64,000 nt of DNA from Dechloromonas denitrificans (GCF_001551835.1 NZ_LODL01000021.1:665679-729678), one strand, 5' to 3'. Positions 1-10,384 are shown, counted from the stretch's first letter. Program-made: numbers and translations. The notes: a model not told the origin generated them from the letters alone.

Positions 1-1127
1 TGGCGTTCGGCCGGCATTTCGACCCCGTGATCGACCGCGTTGCGAATTAAGTGAATCAGCGGGTCGGCCAAATCCTCGATCATGGTCTTATCGACCTCAG
101 TCTCTTCGCCAGCCAGCACCAACTCGACATCTTTCCCCAACTGACGGGCCAGATCGCGGGCAATGCGCGGATATTTCTGGAAGAGGCGGCCAATTGGCTG
201 CATCCGGGTCTTCATCACCGAGTTTTGCAAGTCCGAAACCAGTAGGTCCAACTGACTGACAGCCTGATCAAGGGCGTGCAGGGTTTCGGAATCATTCTTA
301 CCGGCGAGAATATCGGCACGCAGACTGGTCAGGCGGTTCTTGGTCAGACCGATTTCACCGGACAGGTTCAGAACCTGATCAAGACGCGAGGTATCGACCC
401 GAATCGTATTTTCCCGACCACGCTCTTCCGAACGCCGGGCAGATGTCGGTTGGCCGCCAGGGCGATCCGTTGTACGCCGACCGAACGGTGATGGCGCAGG
501 TGCCTGCCCGGCCGGGGTAACTTGCGTTGCAGCATCCACTGCCGCAGGGGTCGTCACGGGCGCACTGGCCGCATCGGTTTCGGCCTTGGTAATCACCTCG
601 CCCTGTGCTGGCGCAGGCTGACCGGTCACAATGGCGTGCAAAACATTCCAGTCCGGTTCGCCTGCCACAGCCGCCTGCGGTGCCGCTGATGGCGGAGTGG
701 CCATCACCTCAGGCGCCGGCGCAGCCCCTGGCAACTCACCATTGAGCGCCCCCTGGAGTGCGGCAATAACCTCGGCATCGGCCGCCTGCGGCTGGCACAT
801 CTGCCCCAACTCGCCGAACATGTCGCGTACACCTTTGGTGGCCGCCATGATGACATCCATCAGCTCGGGGGTCAGCTCCAGTTCGCCGTTACGCAAACGG
901 TCAAAGAGATTTTCCGTCAGATGACAAAGCGTCACCAGTTCGGTGGCATTCAGGAAACCGGCCCCTCCCTTGACGGTGTGAAACCCGCGGAAGATATCGT
1001 TCAGCAGGCTACGGTCATCCGGCATTTTCTCAAGATCAACCAGCTTGTTGTCCACATCCGACAACAAATCATGTGCTTCTTGCAGAAAGTCCTGCAGAAG
1101 GTCTTCCATTCCGCCAAAGTCGCTCAT
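1..1127 (-). CDS. cheA: Chemotaxis histidine kinase CheA (C-terminal part beyond window)
   Basis: Autophosphorylating kinase that takes receptor signals and phosphorylates CheY and CheB. The visible 375 residues start with an HPt domain with phospho-acceptor His50 in HTVKGGAGF, followed by a long Ala/Pro-rich linker, then the dimerisation helices and the start of the ATPase N-box (HLIRNAVDHG) at the left edge. The ATG at 1127 follows a strong AGGAGGG site. It lies 12 bp downstream of cheZ, giving the order cheY-cheZ-cheA of a flagellar chemotaxis operon. It is the second CheA in the block and is clearly different from the one at 13361-15703. The rest of the kinase, CheW-like domain and stop are outside the window. 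Confidence 0.95.
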   Translation of the reverse strand, partial: MSDFGGMEDLLQDFLQEAHDLLSDVDNKLVDLEKMPDDRSLLNDIFRGFHTVKGGAGFLNATELVTLCHLTENLFDRLRNGELELTPELMDVIMAATKGVRDMFGELGQMCQPQAADAEVIAALQGALNGELPGAAPAPEVMATPPSAAPQAAVAGEPDWNVLHAIVTGQPAPAQGEVITKAETDAASAPVTTPAAVDAATQVTPAGQAPAPSPFGRRTTDRPGGQPTSARRSEERGRENTIRVDTSRLDQVLNLSGEIGLTKNRLTSLRADILAGKNDSETLHALDQAVSQLDLLVSDLQNSVMKTRMQPIGRLFQKYPRIARDLARQLGKDVELVLAGEETEVDKTMIEDLADPLIHLIRNAVDHGVEMPAER

Positions 1128-1139
1128 TTTCGACCCTCC

Positions 1140-1985
1140 TCAGAAACCGAGGCTATCCAGCAAATCATCAACCTGCTCCTGATTAACGACGACGTCGGTA
1201 CGCCCTTCGGCGTTAACCACGGGCCCGTTCATCAGACTATTAACTTCCTCGGTGCGCTTGGTATCCGGCAACACCTCAAGCAGCACACCCATCAAGCCGG
1301 TCTCGAGATCCTGCGCAAGACTGACGATTTTCTTGATGACCTGACCGGTCAAATCCTGAAAATCCTGAGCCATCATGATCTCAGTCAACTGGGCATGCGT
1401 TCCCTTGGTCTTCTCGGGCAACTGTCCATTCAGGAAGGCACGCGTATCGACTGCCAGCGCCTTGAAATCCTGCGGACCGAGCTGATTGGCGAATACCTTG
1501 TCCCAGCGCTCACCGAGCGCCCGGGCGCCATTCTCAATATCATCGACCAGCGGACAGGCAATATCCGTTGCATTGAGTACGCGACATGCGGCCTGCTCGG
1601 TCAAATTGGCAACGTAGGCAAGGCGGTCCTTGGCATCGGGCAAGGCAGAAACCGTTTGCGAAAGCAGCTTGTCGTAGCCCAATTGCCCCAGGGTATCGTG
1701 CAGCAGCCGGGCCATATGGCCGATACGGTTGAATACAGCCTCCTGCCGGGGCCACTCCTCACCCGTCGGTTCCCCGGTAGCGGAGCCAGGAGCCTCGACC
1801 TTCGCCGCTTGCGTCTCGGCAGCAACGCTGTCGAACAGCGCCTGCAGATCATCGCTATCATCGGTAACCGGTGCCTTGGCCACAGCGACTGGGGCTGGGG
1901 CTGGCTTGGCTGCCACCGGAGCAAAATCGCCCGCTATCGAGTCAAAGAGCGCCTCGAGATCGTCAGAATCATTGGTTGCAGTCAT
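1140..1985 (-). CDS. cheZ: CheY-P phosphatase CheZ
   Basis: Speeds up dephosphorylation of CheY-P at the flagellar switch or the receptor array. The 281-residue protein has the family signature around QDFQDLTGQ, with the catalytic pair Asp211 and Gln215 (matching E. coli Asp143/Gln147), and ends in the CheY-docking helix VDDLLDSLGF. The N-terminal 60 residues are longer than in E. coli and hold two near-copies of an acidic motif, DSDDLEALFDS and DSDDLQALFDS, separated by an Ala/Pro linker. Those copies resemble the C-terminal CheY-binding peptide. It lies 5 bp after cheY and 12 bp before cheA, so probably cotranscribed. Confidence 0.96.
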   Translation of the reverse strand: MTATNDSDDLEALFDSIAGDFAPVAAKPAPAPVAVAKAPVTDDSDDLQALFDSVAAETQAAKVEAPGSATGEPTGEEWPRQEAVFNRIGHMARLLHDTLGQLGYDKLLSQTVSALPDAKDRLAYVANLTEQAACRVLNATDIACPLVDDIENGARALGERWDKVFANQLGPQDFKALAVDTRAFLNGQLPEKTKGTHAQLTEIMMAQDFQDLTGQVIKKIVSLAQDLETGLMGVLLEVLPDTKRTEEVNSLMNGPVVNAEGRTDVVVNQEQVDDLLDSLGF

Positions 1986-1990
1986 GATGA

Positions 1991-2386
1991 TCAGGCCTGC
2001 CCCATTTTTTCGAAGATCTTGTTCAGCTTCTCCGACAAGGTTCCCGCCGTAAAGGGCTTGACGATGTAACCGCTGGCCCCGGCCTGAGCCGCGGCAATGA
2101 TGTTTTCCTTTTTTGCCTCGGCCGTGATCATCAACACTGGCAAATGCTTCAGTGTCGGTGTCGCCCGAATCGTCTGCAATAGCGTCAGACCATCCATATT
2201 CGGCATATTCCAGTCCGTAACCACGAACTCAAAGCCACCACCCTGCAGTTTTTGCAGTGCAATTGCCCCATCTTCAGCTTCATCGACATTGGTGAAGCCA
2301 AGCTCCTTGAGCAAATTACGGACAATACGACGCATGGTGGAAAAATCATCCACCACGAGAAATCTCATTTTCGGATCAGCTGCCAT
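1991..2386 (-). CDS. cheY: Chemotaxis response regulator CheY
   Basis: Single-domain receiver that carries the phosphoryl signal from CheA to the flagellar switch. In 131 residues it has the acidic pocket VVDD (Asp13/14), phospho-acceptor Asp58 in [10 protein letters not shown], the conserved Thr in MITAEA and Lys in YIVKPF. The [10 protein letters not shown] pattern is that of true flagellar CheY. A GGAG site sits 7 bp before the ATG. Immediately upstream of cheZ, which supports its role as the CheZ substrate. Confidence 0.96.
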   Translation of the reverse strand: MAADPKMRFLVVDDFSTMRRIVRNLLKELGFTNVDEAEDGAIALQKLQGGGFEFVVTDWNMPNMDGLTLLQTIRATPTLKHLPVLMITAEAKKENIIAAAQAGASGYIVKPFTAGTLSEKLNKIFEKMGQA

Positions 2387-2411
2387 GCAGAACTCCAGAG
2401 CTTACTTGTTG

Positions 2412-3350
2412 TTATCGTTCGATCAACGGGCGCAGCGTATCCGCCAGCGCCTCGGCATCAAATTTAGCGACATACGCGTCCACCCCGACCGACTTGCCCA
2501 TCGCCCGATTGGCCTCGGAAGAAAGTGAGGAGTGCATGACAACTGGCACCCCTTCGAAGCGAGGATCGGACTTGATATTCTTGGTGAGGACGTAGCCGTC
2601 CATTTCCGGCATTTCCGCATCGACCAGAATCAGACGAATTTCGTCACGAATGCTCCGGCCAATCTGCAAGGCATGAGCAGCGATTCCTTGCAGACGCGTC
2701 CAGGCCTCCATGCCGTTGGTCGCATGCTTGTGGCGCACACCGAGCTTGTCCAGCACTTCGGATATTTTGCGGCGAGCGACAATCGAATCGTCAACGAAGA
2801 AAACGCTGGTTTCAGGATCAACGCGGGCTGGATGAATGTCGACAATCATCGCTTCGCCAAAGGCATTCGCCAGAATCTGCTCGACGTCGAGAATCGACAC
2901 CAAACCGCCGCCTTCCAACTCGATGACGGCAGTGATCAAGCCCTGATTGGCCGACAATACGCTTTCCGGCGCTTTGACCCGCTCCCAGTCAACCCGAATA
3001 ATCCGGTCAACTTCATGCACCAGGAAACCCAGGGTACGCTTTGAATACTCGGCGACCATCATGGTCTTACCGAGACCAGGCGGTACACCTTCGAGGTGCA
3101 TGAACGGCGCCAGCGACAGAACCGGGATGACATTGCCCCGCAATGAAATCAGCCCCTCGACGCCACGCGGCATGTTCGGGGTCTTGGTAATGCGCGGGGT
3201 ACGCCCGACCTCACGCACCTTGAAGACATTGATGCCGAATATTTCGCGCGTCCCCAGCGAGAAAAGCAGGATTTCCATTTTATTGGAACCTGCCAGACGA
3301 GTACGGGCATCGACGCTATCGAGAAGGTTTTTGCTTTCAACAAGATCCAT
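2412..3350 (-). CDS. cheV: CheV-type coupling protein (CheW-REC), copy 1
   Basis: Couples receptors to CheA and is thought to adapt the array through its own phosphorylation. The N-terminal CheW-like domain (about residues 20-160; GINVFKVREV, GLISLRGNVIPV) is followed by a receiver domain with DDS, LVDAEMPEMDG and a VAKF switch region. At 312 residues it is of normal CheV length. It is adjacent to a second CheV gene upstream (19 bp away) with the same layout, so probably a tandem duplication that has diverged. A short intergenic gap separates it from cheY. Confidence 0.93.
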   Translation of the reverse strand: MDLVESKNLLDSVDARTRLAGSNKMEILLFSLGTREIFGINVFKVREVGRTPRITKTPNMPRGVEGLISLRGNVIPVLSLAPFMHLEGVPPGLGKTMMVAEYSKRTLGFLVHEVDRIIRVDWERVKAPESVLSANQGLITAVIELEGGGLVSILDVEQILANAFGEAMIVDIHPARVDPETSVFFVDDSIVARRKISEVLDKLGVRHKHATNGMEAWTRLQGIAAHALQIGRSIRDEIRLILVDAEMPEMDGYVLTKNIKSDPRFEGVPVVMHSSLSSEANRAMGKSVGVDAYVAKFDAEALADTLRPLIER

Positions 3351-3369
3351 TGTTCTCTCCGACTAGCGC

Positions 3370-4341
3370 TCAGGCAATTTTGGCGAGTGTCGCGGCGTCC
3401 ACGCCCAGGCGACGAGCCAGGGTTTCCGAAAGACGCTGCGGTTCAAACTTGGGGACATACTCGTCAACGCCAACCGATTGGCCGAGTTTCTGATTGGACA
3501 TACCGGACAGCGAAGAATGCATCACTACCGGAACACCATTGAAGCGGGGGTCAGACTTGATTTTCTTGGTCAGGATATAGCCATCCATCTCGGGCATTTC
3601 GATGTCGGTCAAGACCAGGTTGATCAGCGCGGAGGCCGGCTTGCCAACTGATTGCGCAAAATTCGCAACCTTCTCCATCTCTTCCCACATCTGACGCCCA
3701 TTGACCGCGACCACCCCCTTGACGCCCATGACTTCAAGGGTGCGCTGGATCTGTTTGCGAGCCACGCTGGAGTCGTCACAATAGAAAACCGTCACATCCG
3801 GACGGTCTACCGGCACGACACCGCGGAACATGATCTCATTGTCGATGCTGGTCGTCTCGGAAAGCACTTTCTCGACATCCATCATCATCACCAGACGGCC
3901 ATCAACAAGTTCAGTCACAGCTGTGACCAGGCCGCCGGTCTGCGCCGTCAGCATTTCCGGCGGCACCCGCATCTTGCTCCAGTCCAGCCGGAGGATGGTA
4001 TCGACCCCCTCCACCAGGAAACCCTGCGTATGGCCGTTGTACTCCGTCACGATCATTATCTCGCGCGGCGTTTCGGCGGAAATCCCCGAGTATTTGGCAA
4101 GGTCGATGACGGGAACCAGGGCCCCGCGCAGGCTGACCATCCCCTCGACCGAGGAGGGCATATCAGGCGCGGCAGTAATCAGCGGCGTGCGCATCACTTC
4201 GCGAACCTTGAAAACATTGATCCCGTAAGTCTCGCGGCGACCAGTGCGCTGATCCACGCCAAGGAAGAAAAGCAATATTTCGAGCTTATTGGTGCCGGCC
4301 AACTTGGTCCGTGCATCAATATTCTTCAGCAACTCCGACAT
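3370..4341 (-). CDS. cheV: CheV-type coupling protein (CheW-REC), copy 2
   Basis: Second receptor-kinase coupling protein with a CheW-like domain (GINVFKVREV, GMVSLRGALVPVI) and a C-terminal receiver (YCDDSSVARK, LTDIEMPEMDG). The start is placed at 4341 because GAGGGG sits 6 bp upstream of that ATG; an ATG two codons earlier directly abuts the same purine run. The CheW domain has a short insertion (VDQRTGRRETYG) lacking in copy 1. The receivers of both copies share HSSLS after strand 4, so they arose from one ancestor. Confidence 0.93.
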   Translation of the reverse strand: MSELLKNIDARTKLAGTNKLEILLFFLGVDQRTGRRETYGINVFKVREVMRTPLITAAPDMPSSVEGMVSLRGALVPVIDLAKYSGISAETPREIMIVTEYNGHTQGFLVEGVDTILRLDWSKMRVPPEMLTAQTGGLVTAVTELVDGRLVMMMDVEKVLSETTSIDNEIMFRGVVPVDRPDVTVFYCDDSSVARKQIQRTLEVMGVKGVVAVNGRQMWEEMEKVANFAQSVGKPASALINLVLTDIEMPEMDGYILTKKIKSDPRFNGVPVVMHSSLSGMSNQKLGQSVGVDEYVPKFEPQRLSETLARRLGVDAATLAKIA

Positions 4342-4513
4342 CGTCATCCCCTCGCAATTCGTGCAATCGGCTTGTTTTCATGGCTATGGCGCCGAGGCGA
4401 ACCTAGGATACACGCTTTTCTATGAGCTTCAAACCGCGCTCCAGCCAACCATTTCGGGCAAATCCAAGAGCTGCCCGCACTCATTCAAAGTATCGGCCAA
4501 TCTCGGGCCGACT

Positions 4514-4819
4514 TTAGCAAATCTGGAACAACTTGCCAAAATTGGCAATATCCAGCACTTGTTTAACGTTACCACGAACACCACTCAAGCCGACCTCCTT
4601 GTTGGCGCCACCCATCTTGTCGCGCAACATCAGGAGCATGCCCAGGGCCGAACTGTCGAGATAGTCGACTGCCGAGAAATCCACGGTCACTGCCCGGACC
4701 AGCGCATCGGCGACCAGCGGTTCGTAGGCGCCCCGAAATTCACGGTGGGTATTGAAATCGAAACGACCGCTCAATTTGATGATCGCCTTGGCCCCATCCT
4801 TGATCACGTTTGCTTGCAT
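4514..4819 (-). CDS. STAS-domain protein (anti-sigma factor antagonist type)
   Basis: A 101-residue single STAS domain. The loop YLDSSALGMLLMLRD carries the Ser in DSSALGML that is phosphorylated in SpoIIAA-type antagonists. It sits inside the chemotaxis block between cheB and cheV, all on the minus strand, and has a TAGGA site before the ATG. No partner kinase/phosphatase (RsbW or SpoIIE type) is visible in the window. Its function here is unknown; in related proteobacteria such STAS proteins are part of partner-switch circuits controlling secreted polysaccharide or motility. Confidence 0.85.
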   Translation of the reverse strand: MQANVIKDGAKAIIKLSGRFDFNTHREFRGAYEPLVADALVRAVTVDFSAVDYLDSSALGMLLMLRDKMGGANKEVGLSGVRGNVKQVLDIANFGKLFQIC

Positions 4820-4898
4820 GGTTTTTCCTATCGAAAATCGAGGTTAACTTTTTCTAGTGTAATACTTTAGCAATAGGCGGCAAACCGCCAGCCTGCGA

Positions 4899-5957
4899 TT
4901 AGCGACTCACTGCCAGCAATGTTCGACGCGCCATCTCGTCAAGCGGACACTGCTCTTCGACAGCCCCGACCAGAAACGCTTCGCGCGGCATGCCGTAGAC
5001 CACGCAACTCGCTTCGTCTTGCCCGAGTGTTCGGGCGCCAGCCTGACGCATGCGCATCAGCCCCTGGGCGCCGTCCTTGCCCATGCCGGTCAGGATCACC
5101 CCCACCGCCTGCCGGCCAACGACTGCCGCCGCCGAGTCGAACAGCACATCGACTGAAGGGCGGTGCCGATTGACCGGCGGCGTGGCGAGCAGTTCGGTAA
5201 CAAGGCCGGAGGCCGAGCGCTTGACCTGCAAATGCGAATGGCCCGGGGCGATGAAGACCTTGCCTGGCTCCAGTTTTTCGTTGCCTTTCGCCTCGATGAC
5301 CGTCGGCTGGCAAAGGCTGTCGAGCCGTCGGGCGAAGGAGCCGGTAAAGGATTCGGGCATGTGCTGGACGATCATGATCGGCGGGCAATCGGCCGGTATA
5401 CCGAGGAGGAACTCCTTGATCGCCTCGGTGCCGCCGGTCGACGCGCCGACAAAGATGATTTTCCCGCTGCTGGCGGGACGCCCGGCCAGGGAGGTGCTGA
5501 CAGACGGGACAACGGCGGGCGCGATCTCTGACTTCATAACCTGACGGCGCAGGCGCGCCCCTTTGGCAGCACGGATTTTTTCGACCAACTCTTCGGCATA
5601 GATTTCCATCGTCTTCGCGCTGTCGGCCCGCGGCTTCCCGATAAAGTCGATCGCCCCCAGCTCGAGTGCCTTCAAGGTCGTGTCCGAGCCGGCCTGGGTG
5701 TAAGCCGAAACCATGACGACCGGCATCGGCCGCAGACGCATCAGACGCTCGAGAAATTCCAGGCCGTCCATTTTGGGCATCTGAACATCGAGCGTCAGCA
5801 CATCGGGATTCAATACCTTGATCATTTCCCGGGCCGTTGGCGCATCGGGAGCCGCCCCGACGACTTCCATGTCTGGCGCAGAATTGATCATTTCGGTCAG
5901 CAAGCCGCGCATCAGCGCAGAGTCATCAACGACCAGAACACGAATCTTCATTGACAT
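4899..5957 (-). CDS. cheB: Chemotaxis protein-glutamate methylesterase/glutaminase CheB
   Basis: Removes methyl groups from chemoreceptors and deamidates Gln residues during adaptation. The N-terminal receiver has VVDDSALMR and Asp57 in [12 protein letters not shown]. The C-terminal methylesterase holds the catalytic Ser in [10 protein letters not shown], His in [15 protein letters not shown] and Asp in [11 protein letters not shown]. Start chosen at the ATG of 5957 (MSMKIRV); an in-frame TTG lies one codon earlier and a further ATG two codons later. It lies 49 bp after cheD and belongs to the cheR-cheD-cheB adaptation group. Confidence 0.95.
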   Translation of the reverse strand: MSMKIRVLVVDDSALMRGLLTEMINSAPDMEVVGAAPDAPTAREMIKVLNPDVLTLDVQMPKMDGLEFLERLMRLRPMPVVMVSAYTQAGSDTTLKALELGAIDFIGKPRADSAKTMEIYAEELVEKIRAAKGARLRRQVMKSEIAPAVVPSVSTSLAGRPASSGKIIFVGASTGGTEAIKEFLLGIPADCPPIMIVQHMPESFTGSFARRLDSLCQPTVIEAKGNEKLEPGKVFIAPGHSHLQVKRSASGLVTELLATPPVNRHRPSVDVLFDSAAAVVGRQAVGVILTGMGKDGAQGLMRMRQAGARTLGQDEASCVVYGMPREAFLVGAVEEQCPLDEMARRTLLAVSR

Positions 5958-6006
5958 CAATCCGGCACAAATCCATCAAAAAGAGATGCGGATGCAAAGG
6001 CCCGCA

Positions 6007-6612
6007 TCAAATAAACAACTCGACGTCGCCTTCGACCTTGGTGACGGACAGGCGATCCTTGTAGTCCCGCTCGCGACTGAACAGCGTTTCGTTATGGACG
6101 CGATGCAGTTTTTTGACCAGAACCCGACCGGTAGTCGGGAAATAGTAGACTTTTCTCGGATATGAATCCAACAAGTCCTTGGCCACCACCGGGATCTTTT
6201 CGGTTTTCAGATAATCAAGCACAAATTCGGCATTCCGGGCGCCGACATTGCTGCTCGACAAGCTGGCTAGCACCGCACCGCCCCCAAATACCTTGGCTTC
6301 CAGACGATTGCGGCGCGCCCCCATTTTCAGCAGATGGTTGATCAGCACTTCCATGGCGTAGGTACCATAGCGGGCCGATGAACTGACATGGCCCCGCCCG
6401 CCGTCATCCGGCAACATGAAGTGATTCATGCCGCCGATGCCGGAGTCGGTATCCCGAATGCAGGCGGCGACGCAGGAACCCAGCACGGTAACCAGCAACA
6501 TATCCTGATCGGAAACGAAATATTCCCCCGGCAGTATCTTGGCCGCGGGGGCGTCGAAATTCCGGTCGTAGTAGCGATTGCTGGACAGGTGCTCGTCGTA
6601 GGCGTGCTGCAC
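6007..6612 (-). CDS. cheD: Chemoreceptor glutamine deamidase CheD
   Basis: Deamidates Gln residues of chemoreceptors. The 201-residue protein contains VTVLGSCVAACI with the catalytic Cys and GGMNHFMLP with the catalytic His. The reading frame is open much further upstream, but that part overlaps cheR antisense to its codon pattern. The GTG at 6612 starts 20 bp after the cheR stop and has AGGGAG just upstream, so it is the likely start. Sits between cheR and cheB. Confidence 0.92.
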   Translation of the reverse strand: MQHAYDEHLSSNRYYDRNFDAPAAKILPGEYFVSDQDMLLVTVLGSCVAACIRDTDSGIGGMNHFMLPDDGGRGHVSSSARYGTYAMEVLINHLLKMGARRNRLEAKVFGGGAVLASLSSSNVGARNAEFVLDYLKTEKIPVVAKDLLDSYPRKVYYFPTTGRVLVKKLHRVHNETLFSRERDYKDRLSVTKVEGDVELFI

Positions 6613-6632
6613 AGGGCTCCCTGGAGATAGGA

Positions 6633-7538
6633 TTAGCGGGGCTTGCTCAGGGCATAGACCGTCTTGCCCAGAGATTTGAAGAGATCGGCGGCGTGCAGGA
6701 AGCTTTCGGAATGGCCGGCAAACATCAGGCCATCCGACTGCATCATCGGCGCGAAGCGGGAAAGGATCTTGTACTGGGTCGGCTTGTCGAAGTAGATCAT
6801 CACACTCCGGCAGAAAATGATGTCGAGCGGCCCTTTTACCGGCCAGTTCGGCTCCAGCAGGTTGATCCGCTGAAACTCGATCAGGCGCTTCAGTTCCGGA
6901 CGCACGGCAACGTAACCTTCCTGCGTCCCGGTGCCGCGCAGGAAAAACTTGCGCAAGCGCTCGGGCGAGAGCTTCTCGACCCGGTCCAGCGGATAGACGC
7001 CTTTTTGCGCCGTGGCCAGCACATTGGTATCGAGGTCGGAGGCAATCACCGAGACATGCGAGGTATTGGCCCCGAAGGTTTCGGCGATGGTGATGGCGAT
7101 CGAATAGGGCTCTTCGCCGGTCGAGGCGGCCGAACACCAGACCCGGATCGGCCGCGAACTGCCCAGCTTGCGCAGATGCTCGGCAAAAATCGGGAAGTGA
7201 TGCGGTTCACGGAAAAACGAGGTCAGATTCGTCGTCAAGGAATTGACGAAACGCTCCCACTCATCGCCGCCATTCTTTTCCAGCGCATCGAGATACTCGG
7301 CGAAGCTTTGCTTACCGGTGGCGCGCAACCGCCGGGCCAGGCGGGAATACACCATATCCTGCTTGACCGGCGACAGCGAGATGCCGGCATGTTGATAAAT
7401 CAGCTTTCTGACCCGCTCGAAATCCGCCGTCGAGAAGAAAAACTCGCGCAGGCTTGTTTCCCGTGCCGGCAGCGGACGCGTTGCGCCCAGCCCGGATGCA
7501 CTGATACCGGTGGTGCCCGGCTTACGTATTTCAGCCAT
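6633..7538 (-). CDS. cheR: Chemoreceptor methyltransferase CheR
   Basis: SAM-dependent methyltransferase acting on receptor Glu residues. Residues 25-85 form the N-terminal helical domain (FERVRKLIYQHAGISL) and the rest the SAM-binding domain, with WCSAASTGEEPYSIAI and IASDLDTNVL. The ATG at 7538 lies just after the stop of the receptor gene; an in-frame GTG at 7556 would overlap it. Length 301 fits the family. The two upstream receptors end in a W-x-x-F tail, the known tether for CheR. Confidence 0.95.
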   Translation of the reverse strand: MAEIRKPGTTGISASGLGATRPLPARETSLREFFFSTADFERVRKLIYQHAGISLSPVKQDMVYSRLARRLRATGKQSFAEYLDALEKNGGDEWERFVNSLTTNLTSFFREPHHFPIFAEHLRKLGSSRPIRVWCSAASTGEEPYSIAITIAETFGANTSHVSVIASDLDTNVLATAQKGVYPLDRVEKLSPERLRKFFLRGTGTQEGYVAVRPELKRLIEFQRINLLEPNWPVKGPLDIIFCRSVMIYFDKPTQYKILSRFAPMMQSDGLMFAGHSESFLHAADLFKSLGKTVYALSKPR

Positions 7539-7540
7539 GA

Positions 7541-10384
7541 TCAGAACTCTTCCCACTCGTCATCAAGTGAAACGGGCAATGCCGCCTTGCGCATGCTCAG
7601 TCGCTTGGCAGCGGGCGCCGGCTTTCTCACCTCGGCTTTTTGCACTTCTGGCGGGGTTGACCGCAGCAGTGGCGTATTGACCGCCTCCTGCCCGACCCGG
7701 AACACCGCCACCGACTCGGCCAATTGCCGCGCCTGCTCTTCCAGGCTTTCTGCAGCCGCAGCCGCTTCTTCAACCAAGGCGGCATTCTGCTGCGTCACCT
7801 GATCCATCTGCCCGACCGCCAGGCTGACCTGTTCGATCCCCGAACTCTGTTCGCGACTGGCGGCGGCGATATCGGTCATGATGCCGGTGACCCGCTTGAT
7901 GCTGGCGACCACTTCCGACATGGTGCGCCCGGCCTGATCGACCAGACGATTGCCACGCTCGACCCGATCCACCGAGTCCGAAATCAAGCCCTTGATTTCC
8001 TTCGCAGCCGTCGCGCTGCGCTGGGCCAGATTGCGCACTTCGGTCGCCACCACGGCAAAGCCGCGGCCCTGCTCACCGGCCCGCGCTGCCTCGACCGCGG
8101 CATTGAGCGCCAGAATATTGGTCTGGAAAGCGATGCCATCGATCACCCCGATGATGTCGGCAATCCGGGTGCTGGCCTGATGGATGGAGGCCATGGTCTC
8201 GACCACCTGCCCCACCACCTCGCCGCCCTTCTCCGCCACATTCTGCGCCGAGCCGGCCAGGCCGTTGGCCTGCCGGGCATTTTCCGCATTCTGGCGGACC
8301 GTCGCCGTCAGCTGCTCCATGCTCGAAGCCGTTTCCTCAAGACTGCTCGCCTGCTCTTCCGTCCGGCTGGAGAGATCCTGATTGCCCGAGGCGATTTCCT
8401 TGGCTGCCGTATTGATCGCGTCGGCCGAACCCTGGATATCTCCGACCAGTTCGCGCAGACGGGTCACCGTTTCGTTGGCATCGTCGCGCAGCTTGGCAAA
8501 GGTACCCTGATACTCGGTATCGACCGTACAGGTCAGATCGCCGCCGGCTACCCGTTCGAGCAAGCCGGCAATTTCGCCGATCGCCGAACCGCTGGTCTCC
8601 AGCAGGCTGTTGATGCCACTCCCGAGCTCCTTGTAAAAGCCTTCGAGCGTATCGGTATCGAGCCGCGCTTCGAGATCGCCGGCCGACGCCTTGCTGATCA
8701 ATGCGGCGACCGAACGCTGGGCATTCAACTCGGCAGTCCGGTCCACCCACTCGCCGACCGTACCCAGTCGCTGGCCGCGCTCATTGACGATCGGGTTGGT
8801 CAGGACGTTGTAGATTCGCCCACCGATATCCATTTCCGTACTGCGCGTCTGCTGCAATTCACGCAGCGACTGCAGCGCGGCGGCCGGATTCTCGTAGAAG
8901 CTACCGATATTGCTGCCGACAAAACGGTCGACCGAGAAATCCGGCTGCTTTTGCCGCAGGCCGTCCTCGATGCTGCGCAAGGTATTGAGCAGACCGCGGT
9001 TGGCGTAGATCACCGTGCCATCGTCATCGGCAATGCGCAGATTGGCCGAGACGCAATCGAGCGCAATGCGGATGCGCAGGTTGTCGTTGGCCAGGCGAAT
9101 ACTCTCCGCGACATTGAAGCCCTGCTGAATCTGCATCGACTGCAAGCCCTGCAAGACTTTGCCCATTTCATCATTGCGGGAAATATCGACATTACGGGTG
9201 AAATCGCCATTGGCCAGCGACTGCATGGTCTCGATGGTGGCGGCGATCGGCCGCGTTACCGAGCGAATGATCAGCCCGGCGATCACCACCCCGGCGGCAC
9301 AGGCGGCGGCAACCAGGAGCAGCACCCAGAGCCGCAACTGGGCCAAGCCCTCGTTGCTGGCCAGCAATTGCGCCCGGCTCAACTCGTTTTGTTGCTGCAG
9401 CAACTGGTCGGCCTTTTTGGCGGCTTCCGTATATAACGGGTTGATCCGCTTGAGCAGGATTTCATTGGCCTCGCCGAACTTGCCTTCGGCCAACGCCCCG
9501 CGTGCTGCCAGCAAACCGTCACTGACAAAAAGCTGGCGGGCTTGCTGGTACTCATTGACCAGGGCTTGCTGCTCGGCCGAGGCAACCGCTTTTTTATAGA
9601 CTTCCCACTGCCGACCGATCTCGGCGATATTCCTGTCGATCGCCCCGAGATGGAAATCCAGGGTGTGGTCGTGTGCTTTGGCGTAAGCCCCGCTCGGGTC
9701 GTGCTGCAAGGCGAGCAGCACCTGCGACCGGTTATCGGCCATCAGCTTGCCGATCACAGCCAGCGCCTGTACCGGTTCAAGACGATCGTGATACAGCCCC
9801 TCCACGGCGTCATTACTGCGCCCGACACCCCACAACCCCATGCCGGCGACCACCACCAGCGCCAGCAGCAAGGCGGCAAAGCCCGCCACCATGCGACTCT
9901 TCAAGGACAGCGCGGCGAACAGACCGGGACCACCGCTGACCACCTGGCCATGACGGATCTGCGAACGGCCGGCCCGTTTCTCGCGGAACAGCCGATAGGC
10001 ACTATCCGCCGCCGCAATCTGCGCCTGGCTGGCCTTGCGGCGCACCGACATGTAGCCGGTGACCTGGCCGTTTTCAAGGATTGGGGTCGCCGTCGCCAGC
10101 ACCCAGTAAAAATCGCCATTCTTGCAGCGATTCTTGACCAGGCCAGTCCACGGCCGTCCATCCTTCAGGTCCCGCCAGAAATCGGCGAAGGCCTCGACCG
10201 GCATGTCGGGATGACGGACAAGATTGTGCGGCTGACCAACGAGTTCCGACTCAGTGAAGCCGCTGATATTGATGAAGTCCTTGTTGATGTAGGTTATCTG
10301 GCCCTTGAGATCGGTTTTCGAAACGATCAAGGTATCGTCGCCGAGGGTCACCTCGACATTGCTCACAGGAAGATTGGTTCGCAC
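7541..10384 (-). CDS. PAS-containing methyl-accepting chemotaxis protein (Aer-like), 947 aa
   Basis: Membrane chemoreceptor. It begins [11 protein letters not shown], the usual start of Aer-type energy-taxis receptors, with a PAS domain (about residues 15-120; [21 protein letters not shown]). Two membrane helices ([19 protein letters not shown] and [19 protein letters not shown]) bound a four-helix sensor region, then HAMP, a second PAS-like domain, and a signalling domain with the hairpin tip [20 protein letters not shown]. It ends DDEWEEF. The GTG at 10384 is preferred because it gives the canonical Aer-like N-terminus; an in-frame ATG at 10435 would overlap the upstream receptor. Confidence 0.9.
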   Translation of the reverse strand: MRTNLPVSNVEVTLGDDTLIVSKTDLKGQITYINKDFINISGFTESELVGQPHNLVRHPDMPVEAFADFWRDLKDGRPWTGLVKNRCKNGDFYWVLATATPILENGQVTGYMSVRRKASQAQIAAADSAYRLFREKRAGRSQIRHGQVVSGGPGLFAALSLKSRMVAGFAALLLALVVVAGMGLWGVGRSNDAVEGLYHDRLEPVQALAVIGKLMADNRSQVLLALQHDPSGAYAKAHDHTLDFHLGAIDRNIAEIGRQWEVYKKAVASAEQQALVNEYQQARQLFVSDGLLAARGALAEGKFGEANEILLKRINPLYTEAAKKADQLLQQQNELSRAQLLASNEGLAQLRLWVLLLVAAACAAGVVIAGLIIRSVTRPIAATIETMQSLANGDFTRNVDISRNDEMGKVLQGLQSMQIQQGFNVAESIRLANDNLRIRIALDCVSANLRIADDDGTVIYANRGLLNTLRSIEDGLRQKQPDFSVDRFVGSNIGSFYENPAAALQSLRELQQTRSTEMDIGGRIYNVLTNPIVNERGQRLGTVGEWVDRTAELNAQRSVAALISKASAGDLEARLDTDTLEGFYKELGSGINSLLETSGSAIGEIAGLLERVAGGDLTCTVDTEYQGTFAKLRDDANETVTRLRELVGDIQGSADAINTAAKEIASGNQDLSSRTEEQASSLEETASSMEQLTATVRQNAENARQANGLAGSAQNVAEKGGEVVGQVVETMASIHQASTRIADIIGVIDGIAFQTNILALNAAVEAARAGEQGRGFAVVATEVRNLAQRSATAAKEIKGLISDSVDRVERGNRLVDQAGRTMSEVVASIKRVTGIMTDIAAASREQSSGIEQVSLAVGQMDQVTQQNAALVEEAAAAAESLEEQARQLAESVAVFRVGQEAVNTPLLRSTPPEVQKAEVRKPAPAAKRLSMRKAALPVSLDDEWEEF

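Noticed and set aside
921..2069. Long plus-strand open frame over cheZ and cheA
   Set aside because: It lies antisense to well-supported genes with clear family motifs; the frame is open because of high G+C. No ribosome site or domain.
6007..7137. Long N-terminal extension of cheD
   Set aside because: The upstream part overlaps cheR in another frame and has no homology to CheD; GTG at 6612 has a ribosome site.
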